DNA of 64,000 bases from UBA6522 sp965204155 (GCA_965204155.1 OZ241971.1:496001-560000); one strand, 5' to 3'; shown: positions 18,115 to 26,316, counted from the stretch's first letter. Program-made: numbers and translations. Notes: generated by a model not told the origin, from the sequence alone.

Positions 18115-19554
18115 CTACTCGCCCAGGACCTTGCCGGGATTCATGATGCCCTTAGGGTCCAGGGCTGTCTTGAGCGCGCGCATGGTGCTTAGCGCCACGG
18201 GTGAGGCGTACCGTTCCAGTTCACCGCGTTTCAGCACGCCGATCCCGTGCTCGGCGCTGAAACTACCGCCCATCCGCACGGCCAGATCGTGCAGGTCCGC
18301 GGTCATCGCGCCCGCCGGGCCGGCCGTGAAGTCGGCCAGAGTGGCGCCCGGCGGAGGCCGCAGGTTGAAGTGCAGATTGCCGTCTCCCAGGTGGCCAAAT
18401 ACCGACAGCCGGCAGGGTCCCAGGGCTTCCAGGCAGTGCTGCGCCTCGTCGATGAATCGGGGAACGGCGGAGACGCGCACGGAAATATCGTGCTTGACGG
18501 AGCCGCCGGAGTGGCGCTCGGCTTCGGGGATGCACTCCCGCAATCGCCACAGGCCGTCGCGCTGCCGACCGCTGCCGGCCAGCACGCCGTCCACGATGTC
18601 GCCCTTCGCCATTCCGGCTTCGAACGCTGCCTCCACGGTTTGCCGCAGCCGCTGCCCGGACTCGCCCCCGGCGACTTCGACCAACAGGTAGTGCGGCCAC
18701 GGGCGATCCAGCGGGTCCCGGGTACCGGCCACGAATTCGAGCACCAGTTCCAACGAATCTCGTGAGATGTACTCGGCCGAAACGACCCGCTCACCACTGT
18801 CCCGCTGCAATTGCCGCAGCACCCTGCAGGCTGCCGCGGGAGTGGGCACGGCGAACCAGACCGTCTGCCGGCACTTCGGTAAGGGAACCAGCTTGAGCAC
18901 TGCCGCGGTGATGACCCCCAACGTGCCTTCCGCCCCCAGGAACAGCGACTTGAGATCGTAACCGGTATTGTCCTTGCGCAGTCCCTTCAACCCGGACAGG
19001 GTTTCGCCGCTCGGCAGTACGGCTTCAATGCCTAGAACCAAGTCCCGCGCGTTTCCGTATCTCAGCACGGCGACACCGCCGGCGTTGGTCGAAAGCACAC
19101 CGCCGATCTGGCAAGAACCTTCCGATCCCATGCTGAGCGGAAACATCAACCCATGCTCCTCCGCTGCCGTATGCACCAATGAAAGCACGGCCCCCGCTTC
19201 CACGGTCATGGTCTGATTGACGGGGTCGACCTCGCGGATACGATTCATGCGCGAAAGGCTCAGCAGGATCTGCCGATCCCCGTCGAACGGAGTTGCTCCG
19301 CCGCAATAGCCGGTATTGCCGCCCTGGGGCACGACACCGATTCCGGCGCCTGCGCAGAGTTCCACGACCCTGGCACATTCCCGCGTCGTGCCCGGTCGAA
19401 CCACCATCGCGGCCCGGCCGCGATAGAGCCCGCGTTCGTCCCGCAGCAAGGGAGCCGCCGCCTCAGCCGGCTTAACGCCCTGCTCACCGACCGCGCCAGC
19501 GATCTGTCTCAGTGCCTCGGCAATCGTGTTGTTCCTGTCGTCCATAACCTGCAC
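18115..19554 (-). CDS. FAD-linked D-2-hydroxyacid dehydrogenase (GlcD/D2HGDH-like)
   Basis: It is 479 residues of the FAD_binding_4/FAD-oxidase C family. The FAD site is in the N-terminal half (VVPQGGNTGYCGGATP; LSMGSEGSCQIGGVLSTNAGGVAVLRYGN; FLGAEGTLGVITAAVLKL). The C-terminal domain has the metal/substrate region VFGHLGDGNLHFNL and the end SFSAEHGIGVLKRGEL...LDPKGIMNPGKVL. These features fit D-2-hydroxyglutarate or D-lactate dehydrogenases; the substrate cannot be settled. The start is GTG at 19554, or ATG three codons later. It appears to be a single-gene unit. Confidence 0.88.
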   Translation of the reverse strand: MQVMDDRNNTIAEALRQIAGAVGEQGVKPAEAAAPLLRDERGLYRGRAAMVVRPGTTRECARVVELCAGAGIGVVPQGGNTGYCGGATPFDGDRQILLSLSRMNRIREVDPVNQTMTVEAGAVLSLVHTAAEEHGLMFPLSMGSEGSCQIGGVLSTNAGGVAVLRYGNARDLVLGIEAVLPSGETLSGLKGLRKDNTGYDLKSLFLGAEGTLGVITAAVLKLVPLPKCRQTVWFAVPTPAAACRVLRQLQRDSGERVVSAEYISRDSLELVLEFVAGTRDPLDRPWPHYLLVEVAGGESGQRLRQTVEAAFEAGMAKGDIVDGVLAGSGRQRDGLWRLRECIPEAERHSGGSVKHDISVRVSAVPRFIDEAQHCLEALGPCRLSVFGHLGDGNLHFNLRPPPGATLADFTAGPAGAMTADLHDLAVRMGGSFSAEHGIGVLKRGELERYASPVALSTMRALKTALDPKGIMNPGKVLGE

Positions 19555-19660
19555 AGAGCCGCCTGCCGCCCCAGGATTGCTGCGATGGTATCAAGTGCAG
19601 GGGAACACGTCGGTCCGGTGAGCGTTGCCGCTGGGGAAACTTGCTGATAGATTCGCCTGC

Positions 19661-19750
19661 GGAGGGATGCCGGAGTGGTCGAACGGGCTTGACTCGAAAT
19701 CAAGTGACGGGTTTACCCGTCCGTGGGTTCGAATCCCACTCCCTCCGCCA
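19661..19750 (+). tRNA. tRNA-Ser (anticodon CGA)
   Basis: The 90-base gene folds as a class II tRNA. The 7-base acceptor stem GGAGGGA pairs with TCCCTCC, and the anticodon stem CTTGA/TCAAG carries the loop CTCGAAA, giving anticodon CGA for UCG codons. A long variable arm (ACGGG/CCCGT) marks it as serine, the T arm contains GGTTCGAATCC, and CCA is encoded. tRNA-Ser genes are frequent integration sites and an accessory stretch follows, but no repeat of the tRNA 3' end was seen in the window. Confidence 0.97.
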
Positions 19751-19937
19751 CCTATCAACGGGTCCTTGACGGCGAGTTTCGGTCTGATCGGGCCGTGGAC
19801 ATTACCAGTTTGGCGCCTTCTCAACCGCGTCGCGGGACGCGACCAGCATGTTGATAGATAACTGCTCAGCCGGTACCGAGGCTGACTGGGGACTCGGACG
19901 CGTTGTATCGAGGCTATCGAGTCCGAACACACTTGCG

Positions 19938-19998
19938 AGTTTTCACCAATATAGGTATTTTCAACGAACGATGAAAATACACAATATGGTGAAAGACT
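19938..19998. promoter_or_regulatory. Imperfect palindrome over the start of the nuclease-like/wHTH gene
   Basis: Two AT-rich arms of about 26 bases (19938-19963 and 19972-19998) are inverted copies of each other with a few mismatches and an 8-base spacer. The shared core is TATTTTCA / TGAAAATA plus an outer TTTCACC / GGTGAAA. The palindrome covers the ATG at 19971 and the next in-frame ATG at 19986. It is a good candidate operator for autorepression by the winged-helix protein that follows (inference). Confidence 0.6.
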
Positions 19999-21089
19999 CG
20001 GAGAATCACTCGGAGGTTCGCGCCCTCAATGCGGTTCGCGACCTGCTACGTGACGTGCCTGCGGCGGAAGTTGAATCGGTCGTACATGAACCCTTCGTCG
20101 GAAGTATCTACCGATTCGATGGGCTCATCCAATTGAGCCATCCCAGTGGACGCTATGCTGTCGTCGTCGAGGTAAAGCGGAACGGAGCCCCCCGCTTTGT
20201 CCGCTCTGGAGTCCTTCAGCTACAGAGCTACGTAGCGCAATTGCGCAGCTCTGCTCAAGCAAACGGCGGCCTACGCTTCATCCCAATGCTTGTCAGCCCC
20301 TACCTGTCTCCGCAGTCGCGCGCCATCTGCACCGACCACGATATCGCCTACCTCGATCTTGTCGGGAATGCCCGGCTCGCATTCGGCACCGTTTACATTG
20401 AGCGCGCCGTCGCAGACCAGCCCAAATCCGAAGCCCGCGCGCTGCGCTCCATCTTTTCTCCAAGGGCTGCGGCCATCTTGCGCGTCCTGCTGCGCGACCC
20501 AGGCCGAGCATGGCGCGTTACCGATCTGGCCAAACAGGCCAATGCGAGCCTTGGTCATGTAAGCAATGTCCGAAAGGCTCTGTTGGACCGGGAATGGCTG
20601 GAGGTCCAGGATGACGGCGCCGTTCTCGTCCAACCGGATGCTCTGCTGAAGTGCTGGCGCCGGAGCTACCGCCACCCGGCCGGCCGTTCCATTACGGGAT
20701 ACACCCATCTCCGTGGAGGGCAGCTTGACGAACGGCTGCGAGGCAATCTCAACCCAAACCCTGAGTACCCGCGTGCGATCTACTCGCTGAACTCCGCTGC
20801 GCAGTGGCTTGCGCCCTTTGGCCGAATTGGCACCCATTCGTTCTATGCCGACGAACACGGTGCAGATCTGCTGAAGGAGCGGTTGAAGCTCGCGCCGGCT
20901 GCACGTGGAGCGAATGTGGTCCTACGCATCCCGACAGACGAGAGCTTGTTCGATGACGCAAGCGAACCCGACCGCAATGTATTCTGCACCAGCCCGATCG
21001 TGACCTATCTCGATCTGTGGGTCGGAAATGAGCGCCAACGGGAAGCGGCGGAGCACTTGGCCGAGAAGTTCTTGCCATGGCTGAACTAG
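19971..21089 (+). CDS. Nuclease-fold + winged-helix protein, AbiEi-like (putative type IV TA regulator)
   Basis: It is 372 residues from ATG 19971; ATG 19986 is also possible. The N-terminal domain (about 35-145) shows the spacing of a PD-(D/E)XK core: FD50, then VVVEVK with E67 and K69, then a Gln-rich helix (LQLQSY) and a conserved-looking YLDLVGNARL. A winged helix follows (about 160-222, WRVTDLAKQANASLGHVSNVRKALLDREWL). The C-terminal 150 residues are of unclear fold. Such proteins are often labelled AbiEi-like antitoxins paired with an AbiEii-type nucleotidyltransferase, but no such partner is present here. Nuclease activity is not proven. A palindrome covers the start. Confidence 0.65.
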   Translation: MKIHNMVKDSENHSEVRALNAVRDLLRDVPAAEVESVVHEPFVGSIYRFDGLIQLSHPSGRYAVVVEVKRNGAPRFVRSGVLQLQSYVAQLRSSAQANGGLRFIPMLVSPYLSPQSRAICTDHDIAYLDLVGNARLAFGTVYIERAVADQPKSEARALRSIFSPRAAAILRVLLRDPGRAWRVTDLAKQANASLGHVSNVRKALLDREWLEVQDDGAVLVQPDALLKCWRRSYRHPAGRSITGYTHLRGGQLDERLRGNLNPNPEYPRAIYSLNSAAQWLAPFGRIGTHSFYADEHGADLLKERLKLAPAARGANVVLRIPTDESLFDDASEPDRNVFCTSPIVTYLDLWVGNERQREAAEHLAEKFLPWLN

Positions 21090-21156
21090 AGCCGCAGTAT
21101 GCGTCCGACTACGACGACCGCACCACGGTCGCGGCTGATGACGGAGGATGCCTGAC

Positions 21157-21387
21157 ATGGCCACTATGACCATCCGGATTCCCGATGCCCATCGCGACCG
21201 CCTGGCCGCGATGGCCGCGCGGCGCGGCCTGAGCATGAACAAACTGATCGAGGAGATCTCCACTCGCGCTCTGGCCGAACACGACACCGAAATGCGATTC
21301 CGGTTGAGGGCTGCCCGCGGCGACCCGACGCTCGGACTGAAAGTGCTCGACGACCTGGACCGCCGTCATTCCATGGCCGACGGATAA
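21157..21387 (+). CDS. Ribbon-helix-helix antitoxin-like protein (orphan)
   Basis: A 76-residue protein beginning MATMTIRIPDAHRDRLAAMAARRGLSMNKLIEEISTRALAE, a typical ribbon-helix-helix DNA-binding unit of HicB/CopG-like antitoxins, followed by a charged C-terminal tail expected to bind a toxin. The ATG at 21157 is chosen over 21148 because GGAGG ends right before 21148, giving no spacing there but nine bases for 21157. No toxin gene follows on the same strand, so it is an orphan antitoxin or a stand-alone regulator. Confidence 0.7.
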   Translation: MATMTIRIPDAHRDRLAAMAARRGLSMNKLIEEISTRALAEHDTEMRFRLRAARGDPTLGLKVLDDLDRRHSMADG

Positions 21388-21470
21388 GCATCATGGATTG
21401 ACCTGCCCTGACCTCAGGCACCGTGGGTTATGTCTTAAGGTAGGGACCTTGGCACAGACTCTGGACCCCG

Positions 21471-21761
21471 TCAGTCGATGTGGCGGGCCACGTCCATTCG
21501 ATCATGCAGGATACGCATGATCGATATTGTCTCTCCGGTTGACTGGAAGAAAATCACGTGGCGGCTTTCACGAACGCTGAAGAGACCTTCCCTGATGTCG
21601 CTTCGGTCCATCCAGAGTGCTTCATTCTTGCTCAACCAGACCATCCTCAGGATCAGGCTGTCGATGTAGCGATCCGCCTGCGCCTGATTCCACTGCTCGC
21701 TGGTGTAGCGCCATATGCTGTCCAAGTCGGCACGCGCTGGCGCTGAAAGACGCCATTTCAC
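21471..21761 (-). CDS. ParE/RelE-superfamily toxin
   Basis: A 96-residue small basic protein with the ParE pattern: SAPARADLDSIWRYTSEQWNQAQADRYIDSL at the N-terminus, then REGLFSVRESRHVIFFQSTGETISIMRILHDRMDVARH at the C-terminus. ParE toxins poison DNA gyrase and RelE toxins cleave mRNA; the RILHDRMD ending is ParE-like. The start is GTG at 21761, overlapping the stop of the upstream antitoxin gene as GTGA, which couples their translation. Confidence 0.88.
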   Translation of the reverse strand: MKWRLSAPARADLDSIWRYTSEQWNQAQADRYIDSLILRMVWLSKNEALWMDRSDIREGLFSVRESRHVIFFQSTGETISIMRILHDRMDVARHID

Positions 21762-22045
21762 CGATTATGGAGACCGCGGCCGGCGGACTTGATTTCATCG
21801 GCTGCATTCAGCAATTCGTTTTGATCCAGTTCGATGAAGTCTCCCCGGCGCAATGCGTCCAGTCCCGCATCAATCTCCGAGCGGAGTCGGGACAGTTTGA
21901 TAGCCTCCAGTTCTTCGTACTCTTCGGTGGAAAGCACTACGACCACCGGCCGCCCGTGTTTTTTGATCGTCACCGGTTCTCGGCGCGCGATGTCCAGGAG
22001 CTCGCCGAAGTGACTTTTTGCTGAATTTGCCGACATTGTGGTCAT
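21758..22045 (-). CDS. Phd/YefM-family antitoxin
   Basis: A 95-residue antitoxin. The N-terminal part (MTTMSANSAKSHFGELLDIARREPVTIKKHGRPVVVVLSTEEYEELE) is the standard Phd/YefM DNA-binding and dimer domain, and the C-terminal half is the toxin-binding region. The ATG at 22045 is chosen because the family starts here; an ATG three codons on is equally possible. It is the first gene of the antitoxin-toxin pair and presumably represses its own promoter. Confidence 0.88.
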   Translation of the reverse strand: MTTMSANSAKSHFGELLDIARREPVTIKKHGRPVVVVLSTEEYEELEAIKLSRLRSEIDAGLDALRRGDFIELDQNELLNAADEIKSAGRGLHNR

Positions 22046-22134
22046 CGCGATACGCTCGACATTTCGCCTAATTCGTTCGATTCGCCTATTTTGCTCGATG
22101 TTCGACCTTGGCACAAGCCGATGGCAGGCGCCGA

Positions 22135-22926
22135 TCACAGCCTTTTCCGAACCAGTGCCCGCGCCTTGCTGCCAATGGGAAACAGCCGGTAAACCGCGTT
22201 CATTATCGGCTTGTTCGAATAGGTTTGCCAGATGAGGAGTTCGAAGCCCGTTTCGCGGAGCAGGTACTCGAATGACCGGCGACAGTACTCGTTGCAGTGT
22301 CCGGGTCGCCAGTCCGCGGCGTATTTCCCGCGCTGCAACCCCCAATTCTTGCGGACGCGCTTGACCGCGTAGTTCAGCGAACGCGTATTCGGAAATTCCA
22401 GCAGCGCCAGGCCATCGTCCTTCAGCAGGTTGGCGATCCTGCGCATCGCCAGGATGGGATCTGGCAAGTGCTCGAGGACATGACGCAGCACGACAATGTC
22501 GTACTCGTTGTTGTCGGGATTATCGTATTCGAGGAAGTCGGCGGCGATGACCTCGATGCCCTGGTCTTCGACGATGTCGCGCGCGGCCTTCTCCGTCAAT
22601 TCCATCCCGCGCACCTGCCAGCCTTCCCTGCGCGCCTGGTACAACAGACCGCCGTTACCGCAACCGATGTCCATGATGGATCCCGGTTTGCCGGCGTGCC
22701 GGCGCAGGAATGACCAGCTTGCCCGGATGGCCTTGTTGGTCTTGTGATTTACCTCCTCCGGGCTGACATAGGACTCGACGTATTGTGCCTGGTCCATGCC
22801 GCAGTCGAGGTCGTAGTTCCACAGGCTGCAGCGCCCGCAGCGGTAGTAGAGGAGATCGCGGTTACGCCCTTCCCGCATCCACAGATCGAGTTCGTTGCTT
22901 CCGCACAGCCGGCATGCGTGCAACAT
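22135..22926 (-). CDS. Class I SAM-dependent methyltransferase with N-terminal zinc-ribbon-like motif
   Basis: It is 263 residues from ATG 22926. The first 35 residues carry two CxxC pairs (CRLCG and CGRCS) like a zinc ribbon. The methyltransferase domain has motif I IMDIGCGNGGLLYQA, then the acidic VRGMELTEKA and the DIVVLRHVLEHLPDP motif of the Methyltransf_11/23 group. This architecture is frequent in enzymes acting on sugar-nucleotides, lipids or secondary metabolites; the substrate is unknown. The C-terminus ends basic (KARALVRKRL). It lies on the same strand as the next two upstream genes. Confidence 0.82.
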   Translation of the reverse strand: MLHACRLCGSNELDLWMREGRNRDLLYYRCGRCSLWNYDLDCGMDQAQYVESYVSPEEVNHKTNKAIRASWSFLRRHAGKPGSIMDIGCGNGGLLYQARREGWQVRGMELTEKAARDIVEDQGIEVIAADFLEYDNPDNNEYDIVVLRHVLEHLPDPILAMRRIANLLKDDGLALLEFPNTRSLNYAVKRVRKNWGLQRGKYAADWRPGHCNEYCRRSFEYLLRETGFELLIWQTYSNKPIMNAVYRLFPIGSKARALVRKRL

Positions 22927-23013
22927 GGATGGACGCCCGCTATCCGTCAGATTGATGGCACGACATGTGGCGAACACACGCCAGCGCCAGAGGGCCGTCG
23001 GTTCGGGAAGACT

Positions 23014-23301
23014 TCAATCCTGCTCGCCGACCGCTTCCTCCAGCGCCGTTTCGGCCGCGTCGAACATCTGTGCAAGCACTCGTCGGTGCTGTTGCTTCAG
23101 TTGTTCGACCTGGCGCCAGAGTACGTCCGTGATTTCCTTCATCGCCTTGTCACGCGTTTCGGGAGAAAGCGTGGTGTCGTTCTTGAATTCGTATTTCTCG
23201 ACCGTGAACTCGGCAATGTCCGAGATGTTGTCGCCGACGATGTTGAAATCGACCGCGTACCTCACGGTCAGGATTTTTTCTCCGACCTCATTGTTGGCCA
23301 T
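23014..23301 (-). CDS. Hypothetical protein, acidic, coiled-coil-like C-terminus
   Basis: A 95-residue protein that I do not recognise. The N-terminal half is beta-like (EKILTVRYAVDFNIVGDNISDIAEFTVEKYEFK). The C-terminal half is a long amphipathic helix (ETRDKAMKEITDVLWRQVEQLKQQHRRVLAQMF) ending acidic. There are no Cys residues, signal peptide or membrane segment. The ATG at 23301 has GGAGAA nine bases upstream. It sits between a STAS protein and a methyltransferase on one strand, so a shared role is possible. Confidence 0.65.
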   Translation of the reverse strand: MANNEVGEKILTVRYAVDFNIVGDNISDIAEFTVEKYEFKNDTTLSPETRDKAMKEITDVLWRQVEQLKQQHRRVLAQMFDAAETALEEAVGEQD

Positions 23302-23428
23302 TTCAGTTTCTCCAGCGCGAGGTTTCGCGACTGCCGTCACGCCTTGTCGAGTAGTCTCTCGATGCGCGATTGCGGCGAACCGAAAGTTCGACAGGCAAAA
23401 GCTCGCCGCCGACCTGGACCCCTGCCGA

Positions 23429-23767
23429 CTAACCGCCGACAGCGGCCAGGGCGTCCGCCTGTGAAGAGTGGGTGGAAATGATCTGGTCGAATCCGCTGAT
23501 CTGGAAAATTTCCGCGATGGGCTCGGAAAGCGAGCAGAGCGCAAACTTGACGTTCCGCTTGCCCAGGGTCTTGGCAATAAGCAGGATCGCACGCAAACCG
23601 GCACTGCTGATATAGGAGAGATCTTCGCAATCGATGATGACAGCGCCTTCGCAATCCCGGATGGCGGTTTGCACGGCAGCTTCGAAATCCCTCGCGTTGG
23701 CGCCATCGATGCGGCCCGCGGCCCTGGCGATCAGCGCACCGTCCCTGTTTTCCGTGGAAATTTCCAT
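23429..23767 (-). CDS. STAS-domain anti-sigma factor antagonist
   Basis: A 112-residue single STAS domain of the SpoIIAA/RsbV type. The conserved phosphorylatable serine lies in LSYISSAGLRAIL (about residues 54-66), preceded by a beta strand AVIIDCEDL. These proteins are switched by serine kinases of anti-sigma type; no such kinase or phosphatase is nearby, so the partner is elsewhere or the output is different. A -10 TATACT with a fair -35 lies about 35 bases upstream. Confidence 0.88.
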   Translation of the reverse strand: MEISTENRDGALIARAAGRIDGANARDFEAAVQTAIRDCEGAVIIDCEDLSYISSAGLRAILLIAKTLGKRNVKFALCSLSEPIAEIFQISGFDQIISTHSSQADALAAVGG

Positions 23768-23802
23768 CTAACCAAGATTCCAGAATGGTTCAACAGCCGC
23801 GG

Positions 23803-23830
23803 AGTATACCAATTACCACTTGCAGAACAA
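23803..23830 (-). promoter_or_regulatory. Putative sigma-70 promoter of the STAS gene cluster
   Basis: On the minus strand, TTGTTC (23830-23825) and TATACT (23808-23803) are separated by 16 bases; the -10 is preceded by TTGG, close to an extended -10. A start near 23797 would give an untranslated leader of about 30 bases. This is a pattern match only. Confidence 0.45.
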
Positions 23831-23962
23831 TGACGATTTCGGTAATTCGATCCCGATTTGGGGTCTTGCCCGGATTCGACTTCAAATGCAGGCCCGACCC
23901 ACCTTGGCGTGACCGCAGGCTCTCTCCGCAAAGAGCATGGGTTCGCGGACAAACACGAGCTG

Positions 23963-24277
23963 CTAGCCGGACTCGTCGGCAGCCCCGCACTGCCAGCAGG
24001 CGGCGAACTGGCCTTCATTGCTCTCGCCGCATCGCCGGCATCGCCAGGGCCCGCGCGGCGCGGCGGTTTGCTCCATGTCCCTGATCAGCGCCTGCGCGCG
24101 GGCAAGATCGCCGTCCCTGACCACCCAGAGTTCCGGGAGACATTCCAGAAACGGAATTTCGCCCAGGCCGCCGGAGAGTTGTTCGTTCCTGACCAGGCAG
24201 GCGATTCCGGACTGCTCGAGCAGGTTCCGCACGTGGCCCACATGGGCCAGGGATTCATGGGAGATCAATCGTTTCAT
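23963..24277 (-). CDS. DUF2007-like protein with C-terminal zinc ribbon
   Basis: A 104-residue protein. The N-terminal domain (about 1-70: LAHVGHVRNLLEQSGIACLVRNEQLSGGLGEIPFLECLPELWVVRDGDLARAQALI) matches the DUF2007 'putative signal transducing protein' fold, which resembles a ferredoxin-like PII fold. A four-Cys zinc ribbon follows (CRRCG and CWQCG). It is the last gene on the trp operon strand, 10 bases beyond the trpA stop, so it is probably co-transcribed. Its function is unknown. Confidence 0.8.
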   Translation of the reverse strand: MKRLISHESLAHVGHVRNLLEQSGIACLVRNEQLSGGLGEIPFLECLPELWVVRDGDLARAQALIRDMEQTAAPRGPWRCRRCGESNEGQFAACWQCGAADESG

Positions 24278-24287
24278 GGCAGGAGGA

Positions 24288-25049
24288 TCAGGGCCTCAGG
24301 CCGGTCAGAAACTCGCCCGGACTGCCGCCGCGCTCCAGGACTTCCACCAACGCGGAGCCGACGACGACGCCGTCTGCGTGGCGGGCAATGCGTTGTACCT
24401 GCTCCCGGGAGCGGACGCCGAATCCCGCGCAGACGGGTACGCGCGACTGTTCCGCGACCGTACGGAGATAGCCAGCGAGTTCGGTGGGCAGATCGACCTC
24501 GCCACCGGTGATGCCAGTGCGCGTGACTGCATACACGAATCCCTGGCTCTGTCCGCATAGCTCGGTCAGGCGCTCGGCGGGCGTTGCCGGGGTCACGAGT
24601 TGCACGAGCGCCAGTCCCTCCGGTTCCAGGCACGCCCTGAACGGCGCGCTTTCCTCGAGGGGAAGATCGGGGACGATGAAGCCGCTCACGCCGGCCTCGC
24701 GGGCACGGGCGGCGAGCCTGTCGTAACCGAACGCGAGCAACGGATTCAGGTAGCTCATCAACAGCAGCGGGGCCGCCGGCGGCGAGCTTCGGCCGGCCAG
24801 CCGGTCCAGGATCCACCGCAGGCTCACGCCGTTCTCGATGGCCGCGTGGCTGGAGCGCTGGATGGTCACGCCATCCGCCATGGGATCGGTGAAGGGAACC
24901 CCGATCTCCACGGCATCCGCCGCGGCCTCGACCTGCGACAGCACCTCCAGAAAGCTGTCCGCGGTGGGATAGCCGGCGGTCAGGAAGGCGACCAGGGCGG
25001 GACCGTCGGCGGATTCCAGTGCCTGCTGGATCGCTTCATGAGGCGACAT
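24288..25049 (-). CDS. trpA: Tryptophan synthase alpha chain
   Basis: Cleaves indole-3-glycerol phosphate to indole, which is channelled to TrpB. It is 253 residues. The catalytic Glu is in DAVEIGVPFTDPMADGVTIQ and the catalytic Asp in GFIVPDLPLEES; the phosphate loop regions (TRTGITGG and CAGFGVRSREQV, VVVGSALVE) are present. The start overlaps the trpB stop by 14 bases. Confidence 0.97.
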   Translation of the reverse strand: MSPHEAIQQALESADGPALVAFLTAGYPTADSFLEVLSQVEAAADAVEIGVPFTDPMADGVTIQRSSHAAIENGVSLRWILDRLAGRSSPPAAPLLLMSYLNPLLAFGYDRLAARAREAGVSGFIVPDLPLEESAPFRACLEPEGLALVQLVTPATPAERLTELCGQSQGFVYAVTRTGITGGEVDLPTELAGYLRTVAEQSRVPVCAGFGVRSREQVQRIARHADGVVVGSALVEVLERGGSPGEFLTGLRP

Positions 25050-26316
25050 GGACCGTCTCCTCTACCGCAGCGGATGCGACCGGATAGCGGCGCAGGATGG
25101 GCATGTCCTTGTCGCCGCGGCCCGACAGGCCGATCAGGATTCTCGCACCCGGATTCCCGGCAGCCCAGCGGCGGGCGCCCACGATGGCGTGGGCGCTCTC
25201 CAGCGCGGGAAGAATTCCCTCGGCGGCACAGCACTCGGCAACCGCATCCAGCGCCTCTTCGTCGCTGGCAGTCACGTAGTCCACCCGGCCGATCATCTGC
25301 AGCAGCGAGTGTTCCGGCCCCACGCCCGGATAGTCCAGCCCGGCCGATACGGAATGAGTCTCCTGTATCTGGCCATCGTCGTCGTACAGCAGCATGGAAT
25401 GGGCGCCGTGCAGCACGCCGGGCCGGCCGCCGCTCAGGGTCGCCGAATTGTCGCCCAGCGCCCCGCCCCGCCCGCCGGCTTCCACGCCGACCAGCGCCAC
25501 GTCTTCGTCCCCGATGAATTCGTGGAACAGCCCGATGGCGTTGGAGCCGCCGCCGACGCAGGCAAATACGGCATCCGGCATTCCCGCGCGCGCCTTGAGC
25601 TGAGCCTTCGCCTCCCTGCCGATCACTGACTGAAGCTCGCGAACCAGGTAGGGGTATGGATGCGGGCCGACGGCGGACCCCAGCAGGTAGTAGGTGCCCA
25701 TCGGATCCGTGACCCAGTCCCGAATCGCTTCGTCGACGGCGGCCCGCAGGGTTCGATCACCTGAGGTGACCGGGACCACCGTGGCGCCCAGGCGATTCAT
25801 GCGGTCCACGTTGGGGGCCTGACGCTCCACATCCACCTCACCCATGTAGACCACGCACGGCAGGCCCAGCCGGGCACAGGCGGCCGCCGCCGCCACGCCA
25901 TGCTGCCCCGCCCCGGTCTCGGCGACGATCCGCTCGGCGCCGATCGCCTGGGCCAGCAGGCCCTGGCCGATGGCGTTGTTGATCTTGTGGGCCCCGGTGT
26001 GCGTGAGGTCCTCGCGTTTCAGCCAGACTTCCGCGCCCCACCGGGCCGACAGCCCCGCTGCGCGCGTCAGCGACGTCGGCCGCCCCGCCCAGTCCTGCAA
26101 CTCCTCGTTCAGACGCTGTTGAAACGCCTCGTCCGGCAGCAGCCGGTAGACGCCCTCGGTCAACCGGTGCACTGCCGGCATGAGCGTTTCGGGCACGTAA
26201 CAGCCGCCAAAGGGCCCGAACCGGCCCCTGGCGTCAGGGAGCCTGCCTTCGACGAGATCACGTAGCAGACGGGCGTTTTCAGCCGCCCTCGACGGGGCTG
26301 TCGGACTAGTGGACAT
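25036..26316 (-). CDS. trpB: Tryptophan synthase beta chain
   Basis: Pyridoxal-phosphate subunit joining indole and serine to make tryptophan. It is 426 residues from ATG 26316. The cofactor lysine is in HTGAHKINNAIGQ, with AETGAGQHGVA and the phosphate-binding GGGSNAIG. The N-terminus (GRFGPFGGCYVPETLMPA) is family-typical. The start overlaps the end of trpF by 11 bases; a longer frame upstream lies inside trpF and is not used. Confidence 0.97.
   Translation of the reverse strand: MSTSPTAPSRAAENARLLRDLVEGRLPDARGRFGPFGGCYVPETLMPAVHRLTEGVYRLLPDEAFQQRLNEELQDWAGRPTSLTRAAGLSARWGAEVWLKREDLTHTGAHKINNAIGQGLLAQAIGAERIVAETGAGQHGVAAAAACARLGLPCVVYMGEVDVERQAPNVDRMNRLGATVVPVTSGDRTLRAAVDEAIRDWVTDPMGTYYLLGSAVGPHPYPYLVRELQSVIGREAKAQLKARAGMPDAVFACVGGGSNAIGLFHEFIGDEDVALVGVEAGGRGGALGDNSATLSGGRPGVLHGAHSMLLYDDDGQIQETHSVSAGLDYPGVGPEHSLLQMIGRVDYVTASDEEALDAVAECCAAEGILPALESAHAIVGARRWAAGNPGARILIGLSGRGDKDMPILRRYPVASAAVEETVHVAS

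Noticed and set aside
19728..19750. tRNA-Ser 3' end as an attachment site
   Set aside because: No second copy of the tRNA 3' segment and no integrase were seen in the window, so an att site cannot be claimed.
21077..21169. 30-codon frame overlapping the end of the nuclease-like gene by ATGG
   Set aside because: The overlap resembles coupling to a partner gene, but the peptide has no recognisable similarity to AbiEii-type toxins and is too short to call; it may be a remnant or chance.
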